A DNA stretch of 64,000 nt from CCMP332 sp040218795 (GTDB taxonomy: Bacteria > Bacteroidota > Bacteroidia > Cytophagales > CCMP332), in NCBI GenBank assembly GCA_040218795.1, contig JAVJQT010000009.1:62001-126000 (forward strand), written 5' to 3'. Made by a program: the position numbers and the translations under genes. Positions 26,039 through 34,700 of the stretch are shown one piece after another. Within the stretch, counting starts at the first letter, position 1; each line of letters begins with the position of its first letter. The notes below the pieces were generated by a model that was not told the DNA's origin, searched no databases, and worked only from the letters and a program-made list of their open reading frames with translations.

Positions 26039-26075
26039 TATATGGTATATTAACATTATATGGAATAAATAACAT
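26039..26075. promoter_or_regulatory. tandem direct repeats, candidate AraC-type operators
   Basis: Two adjacent direct repeats: TATATGGTATATTAACAT at 26039-26056 and TATATGGAATAAATAACAT at 26057-26075. They share TATATGG at the start and TAACAT at the end, with the same spacing to within one base. They lie between the secreted protein gene and the divergent AraC gene, 47-83 bp before the latter's start. AraC proteins bind direct repeats, so autoregulation or control of 25378-25965 is plausible. Confidence 0.4.
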
Positions 26076-26121
26076 ATAATATGATTAATATTGCATTATA
26101 ATTCTGCTATCTGTATATAAA

Positions 26122-27006
26122 ATGAATATGATAAATACCAAATTGACCAATCCTCAACTCGAAAAAGTAGTAATGCCCCATGAGGGCTCAATGCTCGTAC
26201 GGCATTTTGATAAATTCAACAGAAATACAAGGCCATTTTGGCATTATCATCCGGAATTGGAATTGGTTTATGTCAAAGAAGGCAGTGGCAAAAGACATAT
26301 AGGAAGTCATCTGTCCTATTTTAATGGAGGCGAGCTGGTATTGATTGGTTCGAACTTGCCTCACCAGGGTTTTACCAATCGCTTGAGTGGTAGTGAAAGT
26401 GAAACCGTGATTCAAATGCTTCCCAACTTTTTGGGCGATGATTTTTTTAACATCCCCGAAATGAAAGGAATTAACAATCTATTTGAGCGCTCCAAAAAAG
26501 GACTATCCTTTGGTGAAGAGGACAAAAACATTATTGGAGAGAAGATCCTTCAATTGGTGAACAAAGATAAATTTGAGCAAATCCTATTGCTTCTCGAGAT
26601 TTTAAGAGATCTATCCAATTCAAGGAATTACAAAATACTCAATGCCAATGGCTTTTTACTCGTATCATCACCTCAGGATAATGACCGTTTAAACAAAGTA
26701 TTGAATTACGTAAAGGAAAATTTTCAAAAACCCATAACATTAAATGAAATAGCTGATTTGGTTAGCATGACCGTACCCTCTTTTTGCCGTTACTTTAAAA
26801 AAATCACCGATAAAACATTTACACAGTTTCTCAATGAATACCGTTTGGTTCATGCCTCAAAACTATTGACAGAAAAAGAGATTGGAATTACTGAAGTCAG
26901 TTTTGAAAGTGGATTTAATAATTACTCGCACTTCGTAAATCAATTCAAAAAATTTACCGGAAAAAGCCCTTCCGGATATCGCAAAACGATACAGAAAGTC
27001 CTTTAA
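26122..27006 (+). CDS. AraC family transcriptional regulator with cupin sensor domain
   Basis: 294 residues. The N-terminal cupin-like ligand domain shows HYHPELELVYVKEGSGKRHIG and GELVLIGSNLPHQGF. The C-terminal double helix-turn-helix shows PITLNEIADLVSMTVPSFCRYFKK and the family signature EVSFESGFNNYSHFVNQFKKFTGKSP. Cupin-AraC regulators of this arrangement usually sense sugars or small aromatic compounds. The divergent secreted protein gene and the direct repeats at 26039-26075 suggest local control. Length is normal for the family. Confidence 0.92.
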   Translation: MNMINTKLTNPQLEKVVMPHEGSMLVRHFDKFNRNTRPFWHYHPELELVYVKEGSGKRHIGSHLSYFNGGELVLIGSNLPHQGFTNRLSGSESETVIQMLPNFLGDDFFNIPEMKGINNLFERSKKGLSFGEEDKNIIGEKILQLVNKDKFEQILLLLEILRDLSNSRNYKILNANGFLLVSSPQDNDRLNKVLNYVKENFQKPITLNEIADLVSMTVPSFCRYFKKITDKTFTQFLNEYRLVHASKLLTEKEIGITEVSFESGFNNYSHFVNQFKKFTGKSPSGYRKTIQKVL

Positions 27007-27028
27007 TACAAGGTATATCTTTGTGCTA

Positions 27029-27331
27029 TTATTGATACTGAGCCAGAAGATTTTTGAGTTGATGGGCAGGAATTACCCCCGATTGTCTCCATTTCATTTC
27101 CCCATTTTTAAATATCATCAGAGTGGGGACACCCTGAATTTGAAATTTTGAGGCCAATTGAGGGTTTTTATCAACGTCTATTTTTATAATACTTGCCGAA
27201 TCTCCAATGTCTTTTTTTAGTTCCTGTAAGATTGGCGCCAGCATTTTACAGGGTCCGCACCACTCGGCTGAAAAATCAATAAGCGTTGGCTTATCCGAGC
27301 TCACCAGTTCAGAAAAACTTTTACCTGCCAT
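27029..27331 (-). CDS. thioredoxin
   Basis: 100 residues, a complete thioredoxin. Active site W24-C25-G26-P27-C28 in SAEWCGPCKMLAP, cis-Pro in IQGVPTLMIFKNGE, and the structural Asp in FSAEW context. A cytosolic disulfide reductase. It starts one base after the rhodanese-domain gene on the same strand, so the two are surely co-transcribed. The pairing implies handling of persulfide or thiosulfate sulfur, with thioredoxin regenerating the rhodanese Cys (inference). A palindromic operator candidate lies upstream of the pair. Confidence 0.93.
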   Translation of the reverse strand: MAGKSFSELVSSDKPTLIDFSAEWCGPCKMLAPILQELKKDIGDSASIIKIDVDKNPQLASKFQIQGVPTLMIFKNGEMKWRQSGVIPAHQLKNLLAQYQ

Positions 27332-27332
27332 T

Positions 27333-27614
27333 CTAATTCAAATTTGAAATCATGTGATTCACATTTGTCCATGAACCACCGTTATAGCAGTCTAATCCCT
27401 GAGCGGAAAGATAAGCTCTGGCCTGTTCGCTTCGCGCTCCGCTTCTGCAGAATAAAACCAGGGGTTGTTTCATTTCTTTTAATTCTTCGAGTCTATGCGG
27501 TACCTCGTTGAGTGGAATATTGATCGCACCTGCAACACTTCCAGATTGAAATTCCATGGATGTGCGAACATCGACTAATGCGCCTCCTTCTTGTATTGCT
27601 TTTTCTATGCTCAT
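27333..27614 (-). CDS. single-domain rhodanese-like sulfurtransferase
   Basis: 93 residues. The rhodanese fold is complete: ALVDVRTSMEFQSGSVAGAINIPL with the CH2A-type motif, and the active-site loop C56-R-S-G-A-R in LVLFCRSGARSEQARAYL. The CRSGxR loop is that of PspE/GlpE-like single-domain enzymes that carry a cysteine persulfide. No signal peptide, so cytosolic. Forms a tight operon with thioredoxin (1-bp gap). The upstream region contains TGTAAC-CTTT-GTTAC, a likely regulator site, and a Crp/Fnr gene lies about 2.3 kb away. Confidence 0.92.
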   Translation of the reverse strand: MSIEKAIQEGGALVDVRTSMEFQSGSVAGAINIPLNEVPHRLEELKEMKQPLVLFCRSGARSEQARAYLSAQGLDCYNGGSWTNVNHMISNLN

Positions 27615-27670
27615 TTGATTTCGATTTTTAAATTATTGATGCAAAAGTCTTCATCTTTCAGCATCTCAAA

Positions 27671-27686
27671 TGTAACCTTTGTTACT
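27671..27686. promoter_or_regulatory. palindrome TGTAAC-N4-GTTACt, candidate Crp/Fnr-type operator
   Basis: A near-perfect inverted repeat, TGTAAC at 27671-27676 and GTTACT at 27681-27686, in the control region shared by the rhodanese-thioredoxin pair (57 bp from its start) and the divergent small membrane protein gene (45 bp). Size and shape fit a dimeric Crp/Fnr site. The regulator at 24692-25321 is the obvious candidate; this is inference. Confidence 0.45.
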
Positions 27687-27731
27687 TCATTGAAATACTT
27701 TTGAATTAAAATTGTTCCAAATTATAAATGA

Positions 27732-27962
27732 ATGAATCAAAAAAATAATTCCAAAATATTAATCGGCTTACTTTCTTCTCTTACATTAGGCCTGGCACCT
27801 TTTACACCCGAACCGCATATCTGGGGTAAGATCAAATGGATTATGGGTGGAGCCGTAGGCATGCAGGCTCAAGATTATTTTGATTTCTTATTTCATGCTG
27901 CACCTTGGGGGTTCCTTATCTATGCATTAATTGAAAAGATCGCTACAAAATTTAGAAATTGA
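27732..27962 (+). CDS. small two-helix membrane protein
   Basis: 76 residues. Two hydrophobic segments (ILIGLLSSLTLGLAPF and FLFHAAPWGFLIYALI) flank a short loop with EPHIWGKIKWIMGGAVGMQ. Homologous small proteins are common in Bacteroidota, where they tend to be labelled as RND-transporter-associated, a name I consider unproven. It is divergent from the rhodanese gene, sharing the palindrome-bearing control region, and may belong to the same sulfur or metal response. Function unknown. Confidence 0.65.
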   Translation: MNQKNNSKILIGLLSSLTLGLAPFTPEPHIWGKIKWIMGGAVGMQAQDYFDFLFHAAPWGFLIYALIEKIATKFRN

Positions 27963-27980
27963 CTTCTATGGAGAATTAAA

Positions 27981-28015
27981 GGGAAAAAGGAAAAGGGAAA
28001 AGGGAAAAGTGAAAA
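27981..28015. repeat. degenerate 7-nt tandem repeat cluster (purine type)
   Basis: Five consecutive heptamers: GGGAAAA, AGGAAAA, GGGAAAA, GGGAAAA, GTGAAAA. It stands 105 bp before the four-helix-bundle gene; a second heptamer cluster lies just after that gene (28492-28526). Confidence 0.65.
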
Positions 28016-28120
28016 ATTTAAAGTTTTTACTAAATGAAATTCCACTAACGCTAATTAATTTCCTAAGTCCACACATTAGTCTTTACAATTTGAATAAAAA
28101 AATGTGTCATTAGATAAAAA

Positions 28121-28483
28121 ATGCCGCAAAAGATAAAAGAAAAAAGTTTTGACTTCGCTTTAAATTCATTAAAGACATTCAAGAAGCTTCAAAGTAACAA
28201 GGAATATATTATTTCAAAACAGTTTTTACGTAGTAGTACTAGCATTGGCGCATTAATCCGAGAATCGGAATTTGCGGAAAGTAAAAAAGACTTTATACAT
28301 AAACTTGCAATTGCCCTTAAGGAAGCAAATGAAACTATATATTGGTTAGATTTATTAAAATGTGCTGATTATTTAGAAAAGTGTCAATATACTGAGTTGA
28401 AAAGCCAAAATAAACAGATTATATATATGCTAATTGCAATAATTAAATCATCTAAAAAGAATATGGTAAAAGCTTCAAAGTGA
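28121..28483 (+). CDS. four-helix-bundle protein (23S rRNA intervening-sequence protein family)
   Basis: 120 residues, all helical. The hallmark segments are present: SFDFALNSLKTFKKL, QFLRSSTSIGALIRESEFAE, KKDFIHKLAIALKEANETIYWLDLL. The family (TIGR02436) includes proteins encoded inside 23S rRNA intervening sequences of spirochaetes and the Avd protein of diversity-generating retroelements, and it forms pentameric helical barrels. No rRNA, reverse transcriptase or variable repeat is nearby, so this is a free-standing copy. It is bracketed by 7-nt repeat clusters on both sides, suggesting insertion as a unit. Function unknown. Confidence 0.88.
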   Translation: MPQKIKEKSFDFALNSLKTFKKLQSNKEYIISKQFLRSSTSIGALIRESEFAESKKDFIHKLAIALKEANETIYWLDLLKCADYLEKCQYTELKSQNKQIIYMLIAIIKSSKKNMVKASK

Positions 28484-28491
28484 ATATTTGC

Positions 28492-28526
28492 AACTTTTAA
28501 CTTTATACTTCTAACTTTTAACTTCC
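28492..28526. repeat. degenerate 7-nt tandem repeat cluster
   Basis: Five consecutive heptamers: AACTTTT, AACTTTA, TACTTCT, AACTTTT, AACTTCC. The last one runs into the stop codon of hflX (28518-28520). It closes the segment containing the four-helix-bundle gene. Confidence 0.65.
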
Positions 28527-29705
28527 AGCGTAATTTGGAAATATCATATAATGCCTCTCCTTAACATTGTCAGCTAAGATCTCTCTCAACTCTCTGATGT
28601 TTTGTTTTTTAGCTGCTGAAATAAAAATAGCCTCTTTGTCCGATTTACTGAGATAGCTTTCTTTCAGCTCTTCCAATGGTACAGGTGTGTTTTCGTCAAA
28701 AGGACGATCCTCAGGATCGTATTTATAATTATCAATTTTGTTAAAAACCAGAATGGTTTTCTTATCACCAGCTCCTATTTCCTGTAGGGTTTTGTCTACC
28801 ACTTCCATCTGCTCTTCAAAACCCGGATGCGAAATATCTACCACATGGAGCAATATATCCGCCTCTTTTACTTCATCCAAAGTGGACTTAAATGATTCTA
28901 TCAAGGAGGTGGGAAGTTTTCTTATAAAACCGACCGTATCGGTGAGTAAAAAAGGAACTTTATCCAATACAACTTTTCTAACTGTAGAATCTACTGTGGC
29001 AAACAATTTGTCCTCGGCAAAAACATTTTCCTTAGACAAAATTCGCATTAAGGTTGATTTACCCACATTGGTATAACCTACCAAAGCCACACGAACCATA
29101 TTTTGCCGGCTTTTTCTTTGTGTTATCCCCTGTTGTTCTATTTTTTCGAGCTTTTTCTTTAATAGACTAATCTGGTTTCGGATCATCCTTCTATCGGTTT
29201 CAATCTCCTTTTCGCCGGCTCCTCCCCTCGTACCGGTTCCTCCTCTTTGTCGTTCAAGGTGAGTCCACATGCGTGTAAGGTGGGGCATCAGATATTCGTA
29301 TCTCGCTAGTTTTACCTGAGTTTTAGCTTGCGCTGTCTTGGCCCTCAGCATAAAAATGTCAAGAATTAACAAACTCCTGTCGTAGATCTTGATTTTCAAT
29401 TTATTCTCGAGGTTCCGTACCTGCGATGGTGTCAATTCATCATCAAAAATTGCCGTATCTATTTCATTGGCGATAATATATTCATTGATTTCTTCCAATT
29501 TTCCCTTGCCTACATAGGTAGATACATGTGGCAGGTCCGCTTTTTGTGTAAATTTTTTGTAGCTGACAATTCCGGCAGTTTTCGCCAAAAAAGCAAGTTC
29601 TTCCAAATATTCTTCGGCCTGAAGTTCCGTTTCATTTCTTACGATTAAAGATACAAGGACCGCCTTTTCCTCCTTCTTATCTTTTATTGCCGGTGTTTCT
29701 ATCAA
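28518..29705 (-). CDS. hflX: ribosome-associated GTPase HflX
   Basis: 395 residues. The N-terminal HflX domain contains STYVGKGKLEEINEYI, then a coiled linker with the glycine motif RGGTGTRGGAGEKEIETDRR. The G domain follows: G1 GYTNVGKSTL, G3 DTVGFIRKLPTSLIESF, and G4 NKID. HflX splits stalled 70S ribosomes, particularly under heat stress. Length and domain order are normal. It is divergent from tpiA, with 75 bp between. Its last codons overlap a heptamer repeat cluster, which suggests the repeat arrived at the very edge of the gene. Confidence 0.95.
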   Translation of the reverse strand: MIETPAIKDKKEEKAVLVSLIVRNETELQAEEYLEELAFLAKTAGIVSYKKFTQKADLPHVSTYVGKGKLEEINEYIIANEIDTAIFDDELTPSQVRNLENKLKIKIYDRSLLILDIFMLRAKTAQAKTQVKLARYEYLMPHLTRMWTHLERQRGGTGTRGGAGEKEIETDRRMIRNQISLLKKKLEKIEQQGITQRKSRQNMVRVALVGYTNVGKSTLMRILSKENVFAEDKLFATVDSTVRKVVLDKVPFLLTDTVGFIRKLPTSLIESFKSTLDEVKEADILLHVVDISHPGFEEQMEVVDKTLQEIGAGDKKTILVFNKIDNYKYDPEDRPFDENTPVPLEELKESYLSKSDKEAIFISAAKKQNIRELREILADNVKERHYMIFPNYAGS

Positions 29706-29780
29706 ATTAACGCTCTGTTTTGAATTTCTTCTGTTAGTCAGAACACAAAATTACTAAATTTGATGCCTTATTAGATAATT

Positions 29781-30542
29781 ATGAGAAGAAACACTGTTGC
29801 AGGAAACTGGAAAATGAATACCAATAGAGAAGAGGGAAATAAACTCAGCTCTGAAATTATCAATATGGCGGGTTCAGAATTAAATTCAGAGGTTGATTTA
29901 ATCTTAATTCCACCTTTTACCCATGCCTTTGAAGTACAGAAACTGGCCACCGGAAATAAAAATATTTATGTCGGAGCTCAAAATTGCCACTTTGAAGATT
30001 CGGGTGCCTTTACAGGGGAAGTTTCACCTATTATGCTCAAGGGGATAAATCTCAGTCATGTGGTTTTGGGCCATAGCGAGAGAAGGGAAATATTTAATGA
30101 GAGCAACGAAACCATCAAAAAGAAGGTAGATGCTGTCTTAAAGCACAACCTGACGCCAATTTTCTGTTGTGGAGAGCCTCTTGGAATTAGGGAAAAAGGG
30201 ACTCAAAATGCCTATGTATCTTCTCAAATTGAAGAGAGCCTGTTTCATTTATCTAAACTAGACTTTGAAAAAATAATAATTGCCTATGAACCAATTTGGG
30301 CTATAGGAACCGGACTGACGGCAAGTCCCTTGCAGGCCCAGGAAATGCATCGCGAAATTCGTTCAATGATTGCTAAAAAATATGGCACAGAAACTGCTCA
30401 GAATATTAGCATCCTATACGGAGGAAGTGTAAAACCTGACAATGCCAAGGAGCTCTTTGCATGTGAGGATGTCGATGGAGGTTTGGTTGGCGGCGCTTCT
30501 TTGAAATCAAGAGGATTTGTGGATATAGCAAAATCATTTTAA
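29781..30542 (+). CDS. tpiA: triosephosphate isomerase
   Basis: 253 residues, complete. Interconverts dihydroxyacetone phosphate and glyceraldehyde-3-phosphate in glycolysis and gluconeogenesis. Signatures in order: GNWKMN (substrate Asn and Lys), DSGAFTGEVSP, HVVLGHSERRE (catalytic His), AYEPIWAIGTG (catalytic Glu in the PROSITE motif) and ILYGGSVKPDN with VGGASL phosphate-binding loops. The stop overlaps the ATG of the DUF6150 gene by one base (30542), placing it first in an operon with DUF6150, prmA and the giant repeat protein. Confidence 0.97.
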   Translation: MRRNTVAGNWKMNTNREEGNKLSSEIINMAGSELNSEVDLILIPPFTHAFEVQKLATGNKNIYVGAQNCHFEDSGAFTGEVSPIMLKGINLSHVVLGHSERREIFNESNETIKKKVDAVLKHNLTPIFCCGEPLGIREKGTQNAYVSSQIEESLFHLSKLDFEKIIIAYEPIWAIGTGLTASPLQAQEMHREIRSMIAKKYGTETAQNISILYGGSVKPDNAKELFACEDVDGGLVGGASLKSRGFVDIAKSF

Positions 30543-30877
30543 TGTTTATATACCTTCTCATATTGCATAATTTTTTTTCGACAGATATACTAGAGCAAAA
30601 AACTCAGACATTTTGCGAGTTAAAAGGTGCCGTGTATATCGAGCGGGAAGACCGCAATCTTGCGCATTACACTGTTTATGAGGAGGAATCGGAAGCTTTT
30701 GCACAAATGCTGATATATGAAGAATACAGCCGCACCTATGCCGATAAGGCTGGATTGTGGTATTTCGTAAATAATAGGGGTATGGCTGACTTTAGCATTT
30801 ATTTTGAAAAAGAAGCGGGAATGGCTGATTTCAGTATTTATTTTACCGAAACTGCATCTTTTGCAGGCTGTCAATAA
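30542..30877 (+). CDS. DUF6150 family protein
   Basis: 111 residues. After an N-terminal hydrophobic stretch (MFIYLLILHNFFS) that may be a signal or an unusual opening, the DUF6150 core is clear: CELKGAVYIEREDR, ADKAGLWYFVNNRGMADFS and FTETASFAGCQ at the end. The segment GMADFSIYF occurs twice in tandem, an internal duplication also visible in the DNA. Family members are short beta-rich proteins of unknown function, usually about 110-130 residues. It overlaps tpiA by one base and ends 1 bp before prmA, so it is firmly inside the operon. Confidence 0.82.
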   Translation: MFIYLLILHNFFSTDILEQKTQTFCELKGAVYIEREDRNLAHYTVYEEESEAFAQMLIYEEYSRTYADKAGLWYFVNNRGMADFSIYFEKEAGMADFSIYFTETASFAGCQ

Positions 30878-30878
30878 G

Positions 30879-31721
30879 ATGCCCGAATTTTATAGTCTAC
30901 GGATTATATCAGATAATCCGCTCCCCCAATATTTATATACCCATCTTGATAAATACGGCTTTGAAGGCATTATCGAATATTCTGAAAATGAAATAGAAGC
31001 TTTTATAAGATCAGAGCATTTTAAAAAGGATTTAGAATCTGATTTTTTAAAGGAGATTACAAAAGATGAGGGCATTCAAGTAAATATTTCTAAAGTAGAA
31101 GAAAAGAATTGGAACGAAACCTGGGAATCCTCCTTTGAAGCAATTGAAATTGAAAACAGATTAAGAATAAGAGCTCCATTTCATCCTGCCTCCGATAAAT
31201 TTGCTATTGAAATAATAATCGAACCAAAAATGTCTTTTGGAACCGGACACCATGCCACGACCTATCAAATGGCACAATTAATGCTCCAAAAGCAATTACA
31301 GGGTCAATATGTTTTGGATGCTGGTTGTGGCACAGGACTATTATCGATCCTTGCCGAAAAACTGGGTGCCAAAAAAGTAAGCGGTTTCGATGTTGAAGAT
31401 TGGGCATTCAATAATAGTCTTGAAAATCTGAAATTGAATAAATGTACAAAAACAAACGTTTTTAAAGGTGATGCCCAAAAATTGCCTTATGATCAAAAAG
31501 ACTATGATTTGATACTGGCCAATATCACTAAAAATATCTTAAAAGAAGATATTCCCGTATATTTGAACTGTTTACGACCGGGTGGTACTTTAATGATTAG
31601 TGGATTTTTTGAGGAGGATATTCAAGAAATGGTATATTTTTCTAAAAATCTTGGATTAGAGGTCATAAAAACGAAAACTAAAAATAACTGGGCAGCTTTG
31701 GAGCTTCATAAAATAAGGTGA
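30879..31721 (+). CDS. prmA: ribosomal protein L11 methyltransferase
   Basis: 280 residues from the ATG at 30879 (MPEFYSLRIISDNP); a longer in-frame opening would overlap DUF6150 and is rejected. PrmA trimethylates ribosomal protein L11 with SAM. An N-terminal substrate domain is followed by the hallmark EPKMSFGTGHHATTYQM, SAM motif I VLDAGCGTGLLSILA, and the NIT(K)N active-site-like segment DLILANITKNIL. Length is usual for Bacteroidota PrmA. The GTG start of the giant protein overlaps its TGA stop. Confidence 0.94.
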   Translation: MPEFYSLRIISDNPLPQYLYTHLDKYGFEGIIEYSENEIEAFIRSEHFKKDLESDFLKEITKDEGIQVNISKVEEKNWNETWESSFEAIEIENRLRIRAPFHPASDKFAIEIIIEPKMSFGTGHHATTYQMAQLMLQKQLQGQYVLDAGCGTGLLSILAEKLGAKKVSGFDVEDWAFNNSLENLKLNKCTKTNVFKGDAQKLPYDQKDYDLILANITKNILKEDIPVYLNCLRPGGTLMISGFFEEDIQEMVYFSKNLGLEVIKTKTKNNWAALELHKIR

Positions 31722-34700
31722 AAAAATCCCTGATCATATCGATAATTTTCGTTTTGGTCTCGATAAGTGCTAAAGCACAATACATTTACTTATCGGAAGA
31801 TCCAACTATGTTTGTTGAGCAAGCCGACTCGCTATTAAAGCAATGGGGCAATATTGGCGACTCAACATCCAATAATTTCGCTTCGGTTTGGTTCGATCTG
31901 AATAACGAGGATCAGGAAAAAGTCATAGCTATTTCCAAAACGTTTAGAGACAGAAAATACCCTGTAAATCCATTTTTCGTAGTATTTTATAATGCCCTTT
32001 ACAATGGCGTTTATGGTGAATTTTCAGAGAAAGTAAATCTGAGCGAATTCCTTGACGTGGCCCAACAACTTGTTGAAAATGCTGAAGACCCAAAAGATCT
32101 GCTTCGCTATTTTATAACTTCCAGAAACCTTTTCGAGCACGGCGCACTTTACTATCACCAATACAATGTATTATCCGTCCCCGAAGGAAGTAAATTCACT
32201 TTTGAATACGTAGATGCCCCTTCCTTTATCGATCCTATAATTCCGCCAGAAGTCGAAGAAGCATTAAATGATGATTTTGATGAGGATTTTGGCGAAACAG
32301 AAGAAAGCGATGATGAATGGAGTGAGGATGACTGGAGCGATGATAGCTGGGAAGATGATTCCTGGGATGATGACAGTTGGGAAGATGATTCCTGGGAAGA
32401 AAATGATGAATCATTGGCCAATTTCGACGACGACGAAAACCTGGATAATTACGGAGCCTTTGTTGATCCATTTGCTTCTCCGGCACCCGCAGCAGATTTG
32501 CCGGCAATAGAAGGCGCAACAATAAAAATAGAAAACGCCGATTTTGAGTTTTTTAGTCCCTATGACACATTTGAACTCCAAAATGTGAGCGGTACTTATG
32601 TTTTCGGAAGCAGAAATTTCGTCGGCGACACCGGTTCAATGGCGATTATTATTCCTTTGGGAGAATACGAATCTGAAGCTGAAATTACCTTTAGCAAATT
32701 TGCTTTTAATACGATTTCACCTTCAATATCCGCTGAAAACGCCTTGCTCTCCTTTTCTGATCTTTTCGAAGAAGATATTATTGGATCTTTTACCGTTAAA
32801 AGTAAAGCCCCCGAAGCAGCGGGAAGAAAATATCCCGTTTTCAGATCTTATAAAAGTAATTACGAATACAAAAATATTGGAGAAGGCGTAAAACTCATTG
32901 GTGGTTTTACTTTGCTTGGAGATAAGATCAACACCCAGGGACTTGACCTCGGTAAAAACTACATTGAAATAGAAAGAGATAATGAACTTGTTTTAAAAGG
33001 AAGTTCGCCTCGATTTTATGTGCGAGATACTTTACTCAAATCACACAAAGTGGATTTGGTAATATATCAAAACAGGGATTCACTCACGCATCCTTCCATG
33101 GAACTTAATTATGACATGTCCAATTCATTTTTAACACTCTATTGGGAAAAAGGAACCTTCCAGGACAGGCCCATGATCGATTCCTACCACAATGTCGATA
33201 TCAAAGCCGATAAACTCAGCTGGGATCTGAATGCACAGGAAATAAATTTTGGAATAATAAATGGAAGGTCGGAAGTGCCGGCAATCGTGCGATCGCTGGA
33301 CAATTTTGACGATCAGGAGTACCTCAGAGTAAAAGGAATAAATCAATTTCATCCGGTGCAGGTTGCGGCTTACTTCTCCTTGAAGAAAAGAATGGAGGAA
33401 TTCTCCTTTTTTGAATTGGCCGAAGCCTATAAAATCAAACCGGAAATAATGAAATCGGCGGTAAAAAGGGCAGCAGGAAAAGGCTATCTGGAATTTGATG
33501 AGCATACGGGTTTGGTAAAAATAAATTCTAAAACCAAACACGCTTACAATTCCAATTTTAAAAAAGAGGATTACGATAATATGGAGTGGTATTCAATTTC
33601 TCCTACAGGTCAGAATATTACCCTTCAATTGGACTCAAATGCATTGATAATTAGAGGCGTTGACCGAGAAATTGTAAGTAAGGCATTGAAAGTTTATTAC
33701 AAACCCGACAGCGGAGAAGTTGTGTTAAAAGAAAACCGGAATTTCACATTTAACGGGGAAATTCGCGCCGGTAATTACAGTATAAAAGGAAAGAATTTTG
33801 ATTTCAATTATGACGATTTCACGATGAATCTCAGCCAGATTGATTCCATTCGATTCAATTTATCCAATGATTCTACAGGCGAGTCTTCGGAAAGAAAAAT
33901 TATGGGTGGCGAAGTAGAAAACACAGGCGGAATGTTTTATCTCAACGAACCGAATAATAAGTCGGGAAGACATGACTTGCCTCAATACCCTATTCTGGAT
34001 GTTACTAAACCTTCTTTTGTCTATTTTGATGACCCGGATATTTTGGGGGGATCTTATGACAGGAAAGTATATTTTGAAATACCCAAATTTAAAATTGACA
34101 CTCTCGCAAGTGACAATCCAAGTGTGATTAATGTAAAGGGAACATTTCATTCGGGTGGCATCATACCAAATTTTGAAACAGAATTAATCGTAAATAAAGA
34201 CCTATCACTTGGTTTTACCCATCAATTGCCTGAAGAGGGTTATCCTGTTTTCGGCAACGAAGCAGCGCGCTATTACAATGAAGTAAAAATGAATACCAAT
34301 GGTCTTAATGGCAATGGTACATTCAATTATCTCACTTCTACGACAGATGCAAAAAATGTCATTTTCTATCAGGATTCAATGGTTGTGCAGGATGCGGTTG
34401 TCGATGTAAAAGCAGGAGAAACGGAATATGGTGATTATCCGGATGCAAAAAGTGCTGATGCCAGAGCAGTTTTAATGGCTTCAAATGAAAGATATATAAT
34501 AAACTCCAAGGGCCGTGAAATGGTGGATTTGTACAATGGAAAAGCCCAATTGGAAGGTGCCGCCATGATCTCCAAAAAAGGGATGTTTGGAATTGGTGAT
34601 GTGCGTACACAAGGAACCGACTCGCGATCACGGAATTTCAAATTTTCAAAAAACAGCTTTACCGCAAGAGATGCTGAATTCTTTATCGAAGCCTATGACC

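Noticed and set aside
27981..28015. CRISPR-like array
   Set aside because: Units are 7 nt with no spacers; the five clusters are simple tandem heptamers.
27931..28113. Plus-strand open frame of 60 codons before the four-helix-bundle gene
   Set aside because: It runs through the purine heptamers, is Lys/Gly-rich for that reason, and has no recognisable protein features.
28121..28483. Diversity-generating retroelement accessory gene (Avd)
   Set aside because: The family is shared, but no reverse transcriptase, template repeat or variable repeat occurs nearby.
32155..32522. Minus-strand frames opposite the acidic-Trp patch
   Set aside because: Ser/His-rich artefacts of the repetitive GAT/TGG coding sequence on the plus strand.
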